A DNA stretch of 64,000 bases, taken from the NCBI RefSeq assembly GCF_913061305.1, contig NZ_CAJXST010000002.1:1-64000 (forward strand). Reading direction: 5' to 3'. Positions 26,277 through 35,219 of the stretch are shown here, piece by piece. Position numbers and translations under genes: made by a program. Position 1 is the stretch's first letter. Each line of letters starts with the position of its first letter. Under the pieces are notes generated by a model. The model was not told where the DNA came from. It did no database searches and saw only the letters and a list, made by a program, of their open reading frames with translations. This stretch comes from an uncultured Porticoccus sp. (lineage in GTDB: Bacteria; Pseudomonadota; Gammaproteobacteria; Pseudomonadales; Porticoccaceae).

Positions 26277-26521
26277 CCGCCGGTCACCGGGGGGAACAGC
26301 GCCACTTCGTCGCTGTCCTCCAGCAATGTGTCACGGGTGGCCATGGTCTGGTTGACGGCGTATAGCAATGAGCCTGCACTGAGTGCCTGCTGCCATTCTG
26401 GTCCGCGCTGTTTTAGGTCTTCCAGTAATTCAGCAATATTATTTGTCCCGGGAGCCACCGGCACCTCGATCTCGCCAGTCCCTAATTGCTCCCGTAGATT
26501 GCCAAAAAAAAGAATTTTCAT
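26273..26521 (-). CDS. moaD: Molybdopterin synthase sulfur carrier subunit MoaD
   Basis: An 82-residue ubiquitin-fold protein starting [14 protein letters not shown] and ending in the essential Gly-Gly tail (VTGG). The C-terminal Gly is thiocarboxylated by MoeB and docks in MoaE. The chosen ATG at 26521 overlaps the moaC stop (ATGA). An upstream ATG would add five unconserved residues. Both flanking overlaps show a tight moaC-moaD-moaE operon. Confidence 0.94.
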   Translation of the reverse strand: MKILFFGNLREQLGTGEIEVPVAPGTNNIAELLEDLKQRGPEWQQALSAGSLLYAVNQTMATRDTLLEDSDEVALFPPVTGG

Positions 26522-26997
26522 GGGTTCGCTTTCCAATGGCCGGATTTTCCACCCGCCTTTTCCAGCAGGCGGGTGGATTCAATCACCATAGCGCGGTCCA
26601 CCGCCTTGCACATATCGTAGACAGTCAGCGCCGCCACCGAGGCGGCGGTGAGCGCCTCCATTTCTACCCCGGTTTTGCCGTCCAGGCCACAGCTGGCGGT
26701 GATGCGCAGTTGGTTGCTGTCCTGCAGCAGTTCGAATTCCACCTTGATGGAGGTGAGCATCAGCGGGTGGCAAAGGGGGATCAGATCGGCACATTTCTTG
26801 GCGGCCTGAATGCCGGCGATACGCGCCACCGCCAGAACATCGCCCTTTTTGTGGCCTCCGCTGCCAATCAATGCCAGAGTTTCCGATTGCATCCGTACCA
26901 GTGTTTCAGCCGTGGCCTCGCGGTGGGTAACGGCCTTGCCAGCCACATCCACCATGTGGGCATTGCCCTGGTCGTCCAGGTGGGTCAGTTTGCGCAT
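26518..26997 (-). CDS. moaC: Cyclic pyranopterin monophosphate synthase MoaC
   Basis: A 159-residue MoaC with [13 protein letters not shown] and [35 protein letters not shown], the conserved core including active-site residues. The start at 26997 ([18 protein letters not shown]) aligns residue for residue with the E. coli start. An ATG at 27045 would add 16 residues, and it lies only about 7 bp after the predicted transcription start. It is first in moaC-moaD-moaE. MoaA, which makes the substrate of MoaC, is not encoded in this window. Confidence 0.93.
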   Translation of the reverse strand: MRKLTHLDDQGNAHMVDVAGKAVTHREATAETLVRMQSETLALIGSGGHKKGDVLAVARIAGIQAAKKCADLIPLCHPLMLTSIKVEFELLQDSNQLRITASCGLDGKTGVEMEALTAASVAALTVYDMCKAVDRAMVIESTRLLEKAGGKSGHWKANP

Positions 26998-27058
26998 GTC
27001 GCTCAAGGGTGCACTCCGCGATAACGATTCAGTGTGATCAATCATTTGATGTGATCAT

Positions 27059-27101
27059 AGTCTAGCGCAACTGGAGCGGAAAACGCATTGCATCAGATCA
27101 A
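27059..27101 (-). promoter_or_regulatory. Candidate FNR/ANR-type promoter of moaC-moaD-moaE
   Basis: TTGCA-TCAG-ATCAA (27088-27101 on the plus strand) matches the FNR/ANR box at 8 of 10 positions and overlaps the stop codon of the upstream glycerate kinase gene. Read leftward, TAGACT (27064-27059) lies within one base of the class II -10 position. The implied start near 27052 leaves about 55 bp of leader before the chosen moaC ATG. Confidence 0.4.
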
Positions 27102-28417
27102 AGGGTTGTTTCTGAGGGCATTATCAGAATAGCCCGGAAATCATTGACATTGGTGCGGGTGGGACCGGTGATCAGCAGGTCTCCCAGATCCCTGAACAGG
27201 GGATAACAGTTGTTGTTTTTCAGTTCCTTGCGGATATCCCAGCCCCTTTCCCGGGCGCGCTGCCAGGTTTCCGGGCTGAGGATGGCTCCGGCATTATCAC
27301 CGGTCCCATCGATGCCATCGGTATCCGCTGCCAGGGCGTAAATGCCGGGGGTGCCCCGCAGTGCGTTCGCCAGCGCCAACAGGTATTCGCCATTGCGACC
27401 ACCCTTGCCATCGCCTCGAACAGTGACGACCGTTTCACCGCCGGAAAGTATCACGCAGGGCGGTGAAACCGGGCCGTTTCCTTTCGCGATAGTCAGCGCC
27501 AGCGCCGCATGCTCACGGGCGACATCACGGGATTCACCGGTGATGTTATCCCCCAGCAGCAGGGTGTTGAACCCGGCCTGTTGTGCCTGTCTGGCGGCAG
27601 ATTCCAGTGATTGTCCGGCACTGGCAATGATCCGATAGTCGTGGTTGCACAGTCTTGAATCGCCGGGCTTCGGGGTTTCCGAGTCGGGATTTTTCAGCCA
27701 TGCGGCAATTGTTTCGGGTATCGGAATTCGGTATTTGTGCAGTATCGACAGTGCCTCTGAAGAGGTGGATGGATCCGCTGTGGTGGGGCCGGAAGCGATG
27801 GTGGCGGGATCGTTTCCGGGTACGTCGGATACGGCCAGAGTCAGCAATCGGGCTGGCGTGCAGGCCAAGCGGAGGCGACCGCCCTTGATGGCGGAAAGGT
27901 GCTTGCGAACGCGGTTGATTTCATCGATTGTTGCACCGGATTTCAACAATGCCCGATTGATGCCCTGCTTATCGGCCAAACTGATTCCCGTGGTGGGCAG
28001 GGCCAGCAGGGATGATCCGCCACCGGAGATCAGACAGATGACCAGGTCATCTGCGTCCAGATTCGCAACCAGTGCCAGTATCCGTTTGGCCGCCCGCTCA
28101 CCCATGGCATCCGGTACCGGGTGACCGGCTTCGATCACCTCAATCCGTTGGAGTGGTTTACTGTGACCATAGGCCGTCACCACCAGCCCGCGCAACGGGC
28201 CGGACCAGTGTTGTTCAAGACAACTGGCCATCGAGCAGGCGGCCTTGCCCGCACCGATCACCAGCGCAGACTGAGTCCGGTTCGCCGGTAAAAAATTAGC
28301 CAATACCCGAGTCGGTTGGGCGGTTGCTACCGCAACATAAAACAGCTCGGTCAGCAGGGTGCGGGGATCCGGATCAACAATATTCATGCTCGGGCCAGAG
28401 AGGGATGGATTGGACAT
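27098..28417 (-). CDS. Glycerate 2-kinase (GckA/TtuD type, MOFRL family)
   Basis: A 439-residue two-domain protein. The N-terminal DUF4147 domain has VIGAGKAACSMAS, EAGHPVPDAMG, CLISGGGSSLLALP and INRVRKHLSAIKGGRL. The C-terminal MOFRL domain has LSGGETVVTVRGDGKGGRNGEYLLA and AADTDGIDGTGDNAGA. This family phosphorylates D-glycerate at the 2-position in glyoxylate, tartrate or serine-cycle routes. The start is uncertain: the ATG at 28417 or the one at 28387 (MNIVDPDPRTLL) are both possible. It is divergent from the phosphoribosyltransferase gene. Confidence 0.9.
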   Translation of the reverse strand: MSNPSLSGPSMNIVDPDPRTLLTELFYVAVATAQPTRVLANFLPANRTQSALVIGAGKAACSMASCLEQHWSGPLRGLVVTAYGHSKPLQRIEVIEAGHPVPDAMGERAAKRILALVANLDADDLVICLISGGGSSLLALPTTGISLADKQGINRALLKSGATIDEINRVRKHLSAIKGGRLRLACTPARLLTLAVSDVPGNDPATIASGPTTADPSTSSEALSILHKYRIPIPETIAAWLKNPDSETPKPGDSRLCNHDYRIIASAGQSLESAARQAQQAGFNTLLLGDNITGESRDVAREHAALALTIAKGNGPVSPPCVILSGGETVVTVRGDGKGGRNGEYLLALANALRGTPGIYALAADTDGIDGTGDNAGAILSPETWQRARERGWDIRKELKNNNCYPLFRDLGDLLITGPTRTNVNDFRAILIMPSETTL

Positions 28418-28474
28418 GCACTCATCATCCCACTGGTGTCTGGTCTGTGAAAGTGGATAATCAGGCGTTGTTTC

Positions 28475-29062
28475 ATGGCCCGGGGAAATAGTGTGTCAGC
28501 CAAACAGTACATCGCCGCCCAGCAACTGCTCGACGATTCCTTCAGGTTGGGCTTGCAGGTGCTGGAAAGTGGTTTCCGCCCGCACTTTATCATTGGCGTC
28601 TGGCGGGGTGGGGCCCCGGTGGGGATCGCGGTTCAGGAGCTGTTGGCCTATTTTGGTGTGGAGACGGATCACATCGCCATCCGCACGTCTTTTTACACAG
28701 CGCCCGGCGAACGGGCCAAGGCGGTACGGGTGCATGGCCTGGGCTATGTGATTGACCATATCCGCAAAGCCGATTCACTGCTGATTGTGGATGATGTTTA
28801 CGATACCGGATTGAGCCTGCAACAGATTGTGGCGGAGATCCGGCAGGACTGCGGCGATAATCCGCCAGAAATTCGCCTGGCGACGCCCTATTTCAAACCG
28901 GCCAATAACCGCACTGACCGGGTGCCGGACTATTACCTGCACGAGACGGACCGATGGCTGGTATTCCCCCACGAACTGGCGGGGCTTTCAGCACAGGAGT
29001 TGCTGAAACACAAACCCGGTATAGCGGCGTTGCGGGAAAAACTCTCGGCCCTAGGCAAATAG
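28475..29062 (+). CDS. Phosphoribosyltransferase (hypoxanthine PRTase-like)
   Basis: A 195-residue type I PRTase-fold protein. The PRPP-binding motif is LLIVDDVYDTGLSLQQIV (about 104-121). The upstream segment FIIGVWRGGAPVGI forms the PPi loop. A purine-like role is suggested by resemblance to archaeal/xanthine-type PRTases, but the base specificity cannot be read. A GTG at 28493 (MSAKQYIAAQQ), preceded by GGGGAAA, is an alternative start. It converges on the HMG-CoA lyase gene with 5 bp between stops. Confidence 0.82.
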   Translation: MARGNSVSAKQYIAAQQLLDDSFRLGLQVLESGFRPHFIIGVWRGGAPVGIAVQELLAYFGVETDHIAIRTSFYTAPGERAKAVRVHGLGYVIDHIRKADSLLIVDDVYDTGLSLQQIVAEIRQDCGDNPPEIRLATPYFKPANNRTDRVPDYYLHETDRWLVFPHELAGLSAQELLKHKPGIAALREKLSALGK

Positions 29063-29067
29063 TCAGA

Positions 29068-29970
29068 TCAGTTTCTGGACAATTTGGCCCTGGCCACTTT
29101 GGAACCGGGTTCCCGGCCCAGTTGTTGGCTGATATAGGTTCCTGCGGCGATGATTTTATCCAGATCGACCCCGTGTTCAATGCCGAGTCCGTTGAGCATA
29201 TAGACCAGGTCTTCCGTGGCCACATTCCCCGATGCCCCTCTGGCGTAGGGACAACCGCCCAGTCCTGCCACGGAGCTGTCTACCACCGCCACACCCAGCT
29301 GCAATGCCGTATAGATATTGACCAGTGCCTGACCGTAGGTGTCATGGCAATGAACGGCCAATTGCGGGATCGGCACAATCTCGCTGACTCCTTCAATTAC
29401 CCGGCCGATACTGTCGGGAGTGCCCACACCGGTGGTATCCCCGAGGGAAATCTCGTAACAACCCATCTGTAACAGCCTTTCGGCAATCTGCGTCACCCGC
29501 TCCACGGACACATTTCCTTCGTACGGGCAGCCTGCGATGCAGGAGATATAGCCGCGCACCCGCAGATTGGCCGCCTTGGCAGCAACCATCACCGGGGCAA
29601 AGCGCTCCAGGCTCTCGTCAATCGAGCAGTTGATGTTCTTCTGGCTGAAGGTTTCCGAGGCGGCGGCAAAGATGGCCACTTCGCTAACCCCTGCCGCCAG
29701 TGCGCGCTCGAACCCGGTCAGATTGGGGGTCAGGGCTGCGTAGATGGTATCCGGTTGACGCGCAATCCCCTGAAACACCTGCGCACTGTCAGCCATCTGC
29801 GGAACCCAGCGCGGATTGACGAAGCTGCCCGCTTCAATGTAGCCCAGCCCTGCTTCGGCGAGCCGCCGGATCAGTTCAATCTTGACGGCCGCGCTGACTG
29901 GTCGGGATTCATTCTGCAGGCCATCTCGTGGGCCGACTTCGACAATACTGACCTGTTTCGGCAGGGTCAT
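29068..29970 (-). CDS. mvaB: Hydroxymethylglutaryl-CoA lyase
   Basis: A 300-residue TIM-barrel enzyme that cleaves HMG-CoA to acetoacetate and acetyl-CoA, the last step of leucine degradation. The N-terminal [12 protein letters not shown] metal/substrate motif, the [12 protein letters not shown] metal ligands and the signature [23 protein letters not shown] with its active-site Cys are all present. No other leucine pathway genes are adjacent. It converges on the PRTase gene and is divergent from the TonB receptor. Confidence 0.95.
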   Translation of the reverse strand: MTLPKQVSIVEVGPRDGLQNESRPVSAAVKIELIRRLAEAGLGYIEAGSFVNPRWVPQMADSAQVFQGIARQPDTIYAALTPNLTGFERALAAGVSEVAIFAAASETFSQKNINCSIDESLERFAPVMVAAKAANLRVRGYISCIAGCPYEGNVSVERVTQIAERLLQMGCYEISLGDTTGVGTPDSIGRVIEGVSEIVPIPQLAVHCHDTYGQALVNIYTALQLGVAVVDSSVAGLGGCPYARGASGNVATEDLVYMLNGLGIEHGVDLDKIIAAGTYISQQLGREPGSKVARAKLSRN

Positions 29971-30156
29971 GGGCTGGCTGTGTCCTCTATCTCATTGGTT
30001 GTCATATCTGCCAGTGTCTGTGCTCGCCAACGGGCGAGGGAAGTTTTTATGGCGGTATAGCGGTGTGCTGAGTCATTGTACGGCAAGCACTGAATCCTTT
30101 GGTATGACGAAGTGGCGTCTGTTTCGTCGGTACTGAAAACCTTATTTGATTTATTT

Positions 30157-30189
30157 GAGATTGCGAATCGTTATCATTACCAGTATTAT
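30157..30189 (+). promoter_or_regulatory. Fur box overlapping the promoter of the TonB receptor gene
   Basis: The 19 bases at 30157-30175 (GAGATTGCGAATCGTTATC) match the classic Fur box at 14 of 19 positions. They overlap a promoter with -35 TTGCGA (30161-30166), a 17-bp spacer and -10 TATTAT (30184-30189, 5/6). Iron-loaded Fur would block transcription, so the downstream operon should be induced by iron limitation. Confidence 0.75.
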
Positions 30190-30239
30190 TCCCGTTTTGA
30201 TATTTCTGCCGATCAAGGTAGAACAATTTGGGGAGAATT

Positions 30240-32372
30240 ATGCGTACCACACTGAACAGGTGCTGGCAGCCGTGTGTGCTTGCCGCCGCCATCGCCTTCG
30301 TCAATGGTGCTTATGGAGTGGGCGTCACGGAGAATCAGGAGGACGAAGGAGAATCCCCCACCATTGAGCTGGTAGAGGTGAGAGCGGTGCAGTCCAGTAG
30401 CGACTACAGCGTACCCACCATGAATACCGCCACCAAGTTCGGTCTGTCCGCCTTCGAAACCCCGCAATCGGTGTCAGTGATCACCCGTGCCCAGATCGAT
30501 GATTTTGAGCTGGATAACATGAATGACGTGTTGTCGCTCACTACCGGTATCAATGTGGAGTCGGTGGAAACTGACCGCACGTACTTCACTGCACGGGGTT
30601 TTGATATTACCAATTTCCAATACGATGGTATGGGGCTGCAGGTACCCGATGGCAATATCAGTGGGGATATCGACACTTATGCCTTCGAGCGGGTGGAAGT
30701 GGTGCGCGGTCCCAATGGTCTGATGACCGGTGCCGGCAATCCCTCCGCCACGGTTAACATGGTACGAAAACGCCCCACTGACGATTTGCAGATCCAGACA
30801 TCCGCGAGCGCCGGTTCCTATGACCACACCCGTGTTGAGAGTGATATTTCCGGACGCCTGGGCGAGCGAGTGAGGGGCCGGTTCGTCACTGCCTGGCAGG
30901 ATAATGAGTCTCATCTGGACCGTTATGCTCACGAGAAATCTCTGGTCTATGGTGTGGTGGATGTGGAAATTACCGATGCCACCCTGCTGACGCTTGGCTA
31001 CACCTGGCAGAGAAACAAGTCGGACAGCCCCATGTGGGGTGCGCTGCCACTGCTGTACAGCGATGGCTCGGAGGTCAGTGTCGACCGCAGCACCAGTACT
31101 GCCACGGATTGGGCTGGCTGGATTTCCAAAGAGGCGCAGGCCTTTGCTGAAGTGGTCCACGACCTGGGCAATGGTTGGCAGGTTAAAGGTACTTACACCT
31201 ACATCAAACACAACGAAGATGCCGACCTTTTTTATGCCTTTGGCACACCGGACCGGGAGACCGGGCTCGGCTTGTATGGCTATGGCAGCGATTACACCGA
31301 ACACAACACCATGGACCTGTTCGATGTCTATGTCAGTGGCCAGTACCAGTTGGCCGGCCGCGAACACGACCTGGTGCTGGGATATAGCTGGTCCGAAAGT
31401 GTGGTGGACAACTTTTCCTATATGGATGATGACTTTCCCGCCATGCCGGATTTCCGCACCTGGAACGGCTCCGGTATCGATATGAACCTGCGCGACATAG
31501 TGCGCGGCGGCGGCGATTACAAGGACCGGCAGCGATCCATCTACGGAGCCACCCGCTTGTCGATTACCGACAAGCTGAAAGTCTTGCTGGGTGCGCGGGT
31601 CAGCGATTGGGACACCTCCGGCGAGTCGTATGGACTCTCCCAGGATTCGAAATATTCCGGCGTTACCACTCCTTACGCCGGAGTGGTCTACCAGCTTCTG
31701 GACAATATGGCTCTCTACGCCAGTTACACCGACATTTTTACCCAGCAGACCGAGGAGGATATCAACGGCAGTCGACTTGATCCGCTGGAGGGTCGCAGTT
31801 ACGAAGTGGGTGTGAAGAGCGAGTTGCTTGCCGGTCGCCTGCTGCTATCGGTTGCAGCGTTTGATATCGAACAGGAAAATTTGGCTGTATCCGCCGGATT
31901 CAACCCGATGACCGGCGATGAATACTATGAAAGCTCGGATGGTATTTCCAGCCAGGGTTTCGAAGTTGAACTGGTCGGCGAAATAACCAGAGGTTGGGAT
32001 GTCATGGCCGGCTATACCAACTTCGATATGGACGCCAATCAGCAAACTGACGAGAACGTCATTCGCTTTACCCCGGACAAGACTTTCAAACTGGCCAGCA
32101 GTTATCGCCTGCCCTGGTTGCCCGCGCTAAAAGTGGGGGTGAGTGTCAAATGGCAGGATGAGACATCGCGGATAGACAGTGGCGCCGAAGTGATCCAGGA
32201 CAGTTACAAGCTGGTGGACTTGTTTGCCAACTACGACCTGAGCGACAACCTGAGGCTGAGCCTCAACGTCAAAAATGTTACCGATGAGAAATATTTCACC
32301 AGCTTGTATTGGGCACAAAGTTATTACGGTGCGCCGATTACGGCCACAGCCTCTATTAACTGGCGTTACTGA
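30240..32372 (+). CDS. TonB-dependent siderophore receptor (FhuE/FpvA-like)
   Basis: A 710-residue outer-membrane receptor. A signal peptide is followed by a plug domain (FETPQSVSVITRAQIDD, GINVESVETDRTYFTARGFDITNFQYDGMGLQ, FERVEVVRGPNGLMTGAGNPSATVNMVRKRP). The beta-barrel ends in an aromatic residue (INWRY). The plug is typical of hydroxamate-type (ferrichrome/coprogen/pyoverdine) receptors. The ligand is not certain. The ATG at 30240 is preceded by GGGGAG, and a TTG at 30228 is in frame but less likely. It is first of three genes under a Fur box, followed by two membrane proteins likely to help release or reduce the iron. Confidence 0.93.
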   Translation: MRTTLNRCWQPCVLAAAIAFVNGAYGVGVTENQEDEGESPTIELVEVRAVQSSSDYSVPTMNTATKFGLSAFETPQSVSVITRAQIDDFELDNMNDVLSLTTGINVESVETDRTYFTARGFDITNFQYDGMGLQVPDGNISGDIDTYAFERVEVVRGPNGLMTGAGNPSATVNMVRKRPTDDLQIQTSASAGSYDHTRVESDISGRLGERVRGRFVTAWQDNESHLDRYAHEKSLVYGVVDVEITDATLLTLGYTWQRNKSDSPMWGALPLLYSDGSEVSVDRSTSTATDWAGWISKEAQAFAEVVHDLGNGWQVKGTYTYIKHNEDADLFYAFGTPDRETGLGLYGYGSDYTEHNTMDLFDVYVSGQYQLAGREHDLVLGYSWSESVVDNFSYMDDDFPAMPDFRTWNGSGIDMNLRDIVRGGGDYKDRQRSIYGATRLSITDKLKVLLGARVSDWDTSGESYGLSQDSKYSGVTTPYAGVVYQLLDNMALYASYTDIFTQQTEEDINGSRLDPLEGRSYEVGVKSELLAGRLLLSVAAFDIEQENLAVSAGFNPMTGDEYYESSDGISSQGFEVELVGEITRGWDVMAGYTNFDMDANQQTDENVIRFTPDKTFKLASSYRLPWLPALKVGVSVKWQDETSRIDSGAEVIQDSYKLVDLFANYDLSDNLRLSLNVKNVTDEKYFTSLYWAQSYYGAPITATASINWRY

Positions 32373-32387
32373 GTCCGGGGGTAGTTT

Positions 32388-32969
32388 GTGAATTCCTGGT
32401 TTGTCGCCTCTATATCGCCGGTGGCACTGCTGCTGGCGGGACTGCTTTCCACAGCGGGGATGGTTCTGCTGTACCTCTGTTGGCGTCGCAAAAATGGTCC
32501 GGTGTGGCTCTGGCTTGCCTGGGGAATCATCGTGGTTTCCATTTGGCCCTGGCAGCAGGCGCTCGGCTTTGATCGTGGCCTTGCGGTGGCCCCTCTCTGG
32601 TCGGCACTGGTGGCGTTCCTTCTCATTGCCGGGGGGGCGAATTGGCGAGCGGCGCTGCGACCGGCCGTTATTCACACGGGCAGAGCCCGCCCGGGCGAAC
32701 AGAGACCATGGGGTCATCGGTTGTTGCGTTGGTTGCTGGCGGGTCCCCTGTTTCTACTGGCGACAATCGGGCTGGTGATGGGCTGGTTTGCCCAGTCGCA
32801 ATGGAGTGACGCCAATCGGCTGGTGGGCGCTGCGCTATTCCTGGTGATTCTGTGGCCGCTGGCTATTGTGTGGAGCAGTGCCGACCCGCGACTGTGGCGA
32901 CCGTTGTTGGCCTGTGTCGCGGTGTTGATATTGGGTGGTTGTGCCTTACTTTACAGGGTGGGTGGTTGA
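32388..32969 (+). CDS. Multi-span membrane protein of the siderophore uptake operon
   Basis: A 193-residue hydrophobic protein with about five or six helices (for example 8-30, 40-55, 68-82, 115-138, 146-162, 170-187). I do not recognise a named family with certainty. It resembles the small membrane proteins that sit between TonB receptors and PepSY proteins in proteobacterial iron operons. GTG start 16 bp after the receptor stop, and only 2 bp before the next ATG, so it is operonic. A role in handling ferric siderophore at the inner membrane is inference. Confidence 0.75.
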   Translation: MNSWFVASISPVALLLAGLLSTAGMVLLYLCWRRKNGPVWLWLAWGIIVVSIWPWQQALGFDRGLAVAPLWSALVAFLLIAGGANWRAALRPAVIHTGRARPGEQRPWGHRLLRWLLAGPLFLLATIGLVMGWFAQSQWSDANRLVGAALFLVILWPLAIVWSSADPRLWRPLLACVAVLILGGCALLYRVGG

Positions 32970-32971
32970 TT

Positions 32972-34486
32972 ATGGCAAGGGGAAATGGTGCCCGATCGGC
33001 ATTTGTGAAACTCGCTCTAAACGGTCACTCGGGGTTGGGTCTGGCATTATCGGCACTGCTGTATATTGTGGTGTTCAGTGGTTCTGTCGCGGTGTTTTAT
33101 CCGGAGTTTGAGCGCTGGGAACAACCCGCTGTGCCCGAATTTACCGAGTGGCAGCCGGGTGCCATCAGCCGTGCAGCCAGTGCCATAATGGCGCTGGAGG
33201 CGAAACGGACGGAGGAACCGCCGGACCACCTGTTTATTGCCTTGCCCTACACCGATATGCCCCGCTTTGTGGTGCATGCCGGTGAAAGTGGGGCTTTTGC
33301 CGATCCCGCCGGGCGGCTAGGTGCGCCGGTTAATCATGAATGGACTCATTTTCTCACCGACCTGCATTTGCGTCTGTCCCTGCCCTCTGTATGGGGGTTA
33401 ACCCTGGTTGGCATACTCGGGGTGGGACTGGTGGCTCTGGTGATAGGTGGTATTTTGGCTCATCCCAATTTGCTAAAAGATGCCTTTTCCCTGCGCTGGT
33501 CGGGATCAGCCCGGTTGCGGTTGGCAGATGTGCACAATCGCCTCGGGGTATGGAGCAGCCCATTTGCATTAGCTCTCGCCATTACCGGCGCCGTGATCGG
33601 CTTGTCACAGGTCCTCGGTTTTGTGGTGGCGACCCTGTTCTTTGAGGGCAATACCGATGCAGCCACAGAATCGCTGTTTCTCTCTGACCCCAAACCCACT
33701 GGTGAAGCCGCGCCACTGGCCAATGTGTCGGCTGCCCTGGAGACAGTCCGCTCGCTCAGCCCCGAAATGCAGCCCAATATGATCATTGTCCACGAGCCGG
33801 GCACAACCGCCCAACGGGTAGAAGTCGGTGCTCTGGTGCCGGGCCGTCTGGTCTGGAGTGAGTTTTACGCACTGGATGCCGAGGGCCGACTGTTGGAAAG
33901 CGCCGGGTGGTCCGATGGGGAGCCCGGTGTTCAGGTATATGCATCGATGTTTCGACTGCATTTTGGCCATTTTGGTGGGTTGTCAGTGCAATTGCTCTAC
34001 CTGTTGCTGGGCGCAGGACTCTGTACCTGTGTTGCTGCTGGCGGCAGTATCTGGCTGGTGCGACGGCGGCAGAGAGGTATGCCATACCCCCGACTGGAAA
34101 GGGCCTGGGTGGGCATTGTATGGGGGACACCACTGGTGTTGATCCTGTCGGCTATCGGCTGGTTCGGCTGGGCCTTGCAGCCACTTTATACTTTCTGGAT
34201 AGGGCTGTTTCTGTGCGTGGCTATTGCCGTGGTGAGCGGGGATAGGGTCTATCTTGCGACCGGTTTGAAGGTATTACTGGTGATGGCCATATTGGTGCTA
34301 TTGTTCCTGCACGTTGCGCTGTTTGGCCTTGATGCCGTTGGTCCGGCCGCACGGTTGATCAATGGGCTATTGGTGGTTTCCGTGTTGTTGGTGTCCCTGC
34401 GAGTGTGGGTGGAGCTGCGATGGATTATCCGCGATGCGTCAACAACATTGCCTCTGAGAAGCAGTGGGCAGGCAGCCGATTCATAA
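32972..34486 (+). CDS. PepSY-associated TM helix protein, likely siderophore-linked inner-membrane reductase
   Basis: A 504-residue PepSY_TM family protein: an N-terminal helix (about 13-35), a large periplasmic PepSY-like region, further helices with family His residues (HEWTHFLTDLHLRL, DVHNRLGVWSSPFAL, RLHFGHFGG) and a cluster of four C-terminal helices. Such proteins are encoded with TonB receptors, and some act as ferric-siderophore reductases. The chosen ATG at 32972 is 2 bp after the upstream stop. It is the last gene of the Fur-controlled operon. Confidence 0.88.
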   Translation: MARGNGARSAFVKLALNGHSGLGLALSALLYIVVFSGSVAVFYPEFERWEQPAVPEFTEWQPGAISRAASAIMALEAKRTEEPPDHLFIALPYTDMPRFVVHAGESGAFADPAGRLGAPVNHEWTHFLTDLHLRLSLPSVWGLTLVGILGVGLVALVIGGILAHPNLLKDAFSLRWSGSARLRLADVHNRLGVWSSPFALALAITGAVIGLSQVLGFVVATLFFEGNTDAATESLFLSDPKPTGEAAPLANVSAALETVRSLSPEMQPNMIIVHEPGTTAQRVEVGALVPGRLVWSEFYALDAEGRLLESAGWSDGEPGVQVYASMFRLHFGHFGGLSVQLLYLLLGAGLCTCVAAGGSIWLVRRRQRGMPYPRLERAWVGIVWGTPLVLILSAIGWFGWALQPLYTFWIGLFLCVAIAVVSGDRVYLATGLKVLLVMAILVLLFLHVALFGLDAVGPAARLINGLLVVSVLLVSLRVWVELRWIIRDASTTLPLRSSGQAADS

Positions 34487-34784
34487 GCTGATTACTCCCT
34501 TCTGATGGCGGGATTTTTTGACGGTTTACCCACTACCAATGAAAACACACAGTGAATCCAATCATATTGTGCGGGTGGTTGCAGATAATAGTAGCAATAG
34601 CCAACTATTGAAGAGGAGAACAGGGACACGCGACAGCCTCTCACCGCCAGGCCAACCTCGACAATACGGCCTTTTTTGGGCAGGATCATGGTGTTTTAGC
34701 CAAGCTGTGTGGATAACCAGCCCCAACGTTACTGGCTTTGCCGGTTGCTCAAGCGGGTGATGGGTAAAGGTGTGGGAGAGAATC
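34487..34784. other. Intergenic stretch without a recognisable gene
   Basis: Short frames exist on both strands, but none has a ribosome site or family-like sequence. A weak dyad AATAGT...ACTATT lies near 34590-34612. No clear terminator follows the PepSY gene. Confidence 0.4.
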
Positions 34785-35153
34785 ATGTCATCGGACAAGC
34801 TGGACAAGGCCGTGGCCGACGCCCGGATGGCACGGGACCAGCGCGAGAAGGGTTACCGCGAGCAGGCACTGAAAATGTATCCCTGGGTGTGCGGGCGCTG
34901 TGCCCGGGAATTCAACCGGCAGAACCTGCAACAACTGACGGTTCATCACCGCGATCACAACCACGACAATAACCCGTCCGATGGCAGTAACTGGGAATTG
35001 TTATGTATCTACTGCCACGACAACGAGCATTCCCGTTATGAGGATGCCGGTTACGGCGATGTATTGCCGCAAACGCAAAAGACGGCTGCGACGCACAACC
35101 CTTTCGGTAATCTGGGGGAGTTGATGAAACGGAAAAACAACCCGGATGGTTAG
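34785..35153 (+). CDS. HNH nuclease family protein (YajD-like)
   Basis: A 122-residue protein with two zinc-knuckle Cys pairs (CGRCAREF and CIYCHDNEH) around the HNH core: VHHRDHNHDNNPSDGSNWELLCIYC. This matches the small YajD-type HNH proteins of proteobacteria, presumed DNA endonucleases of unknown role. The chosen ATG (MSSDKLDKAV) follows GGGAGAGAATC. An earlier in-frame start adds five residues. The NYN-domain gene follows closely. Confidence 0.88.
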   Translation: MSSDKLDKAVADARMARDQREKGYREQALKMYPWVCGRCAREFNRQNLQQLTVHHRDHNHDNNPSDGSNWELLCIYCHDNEHSRYEDAGYGDVLPQTQKTAATHNPFGNLGELMKRKNNPDG

Positions 35154-35219
35154 CCATCGGTAAATGGCGTGGCGCTGTCCCGACCCGTTGAATCCGATCC
35201 CAAAAAATCAGGTGACTCC

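Noticed and set aside
34518-34807. Overlapping short frames on both strands after the PepSY gene
   Set aside because: None has a ribosome site or plausible composition. The plus-strand one runs into the HNH gene's ribosome site.
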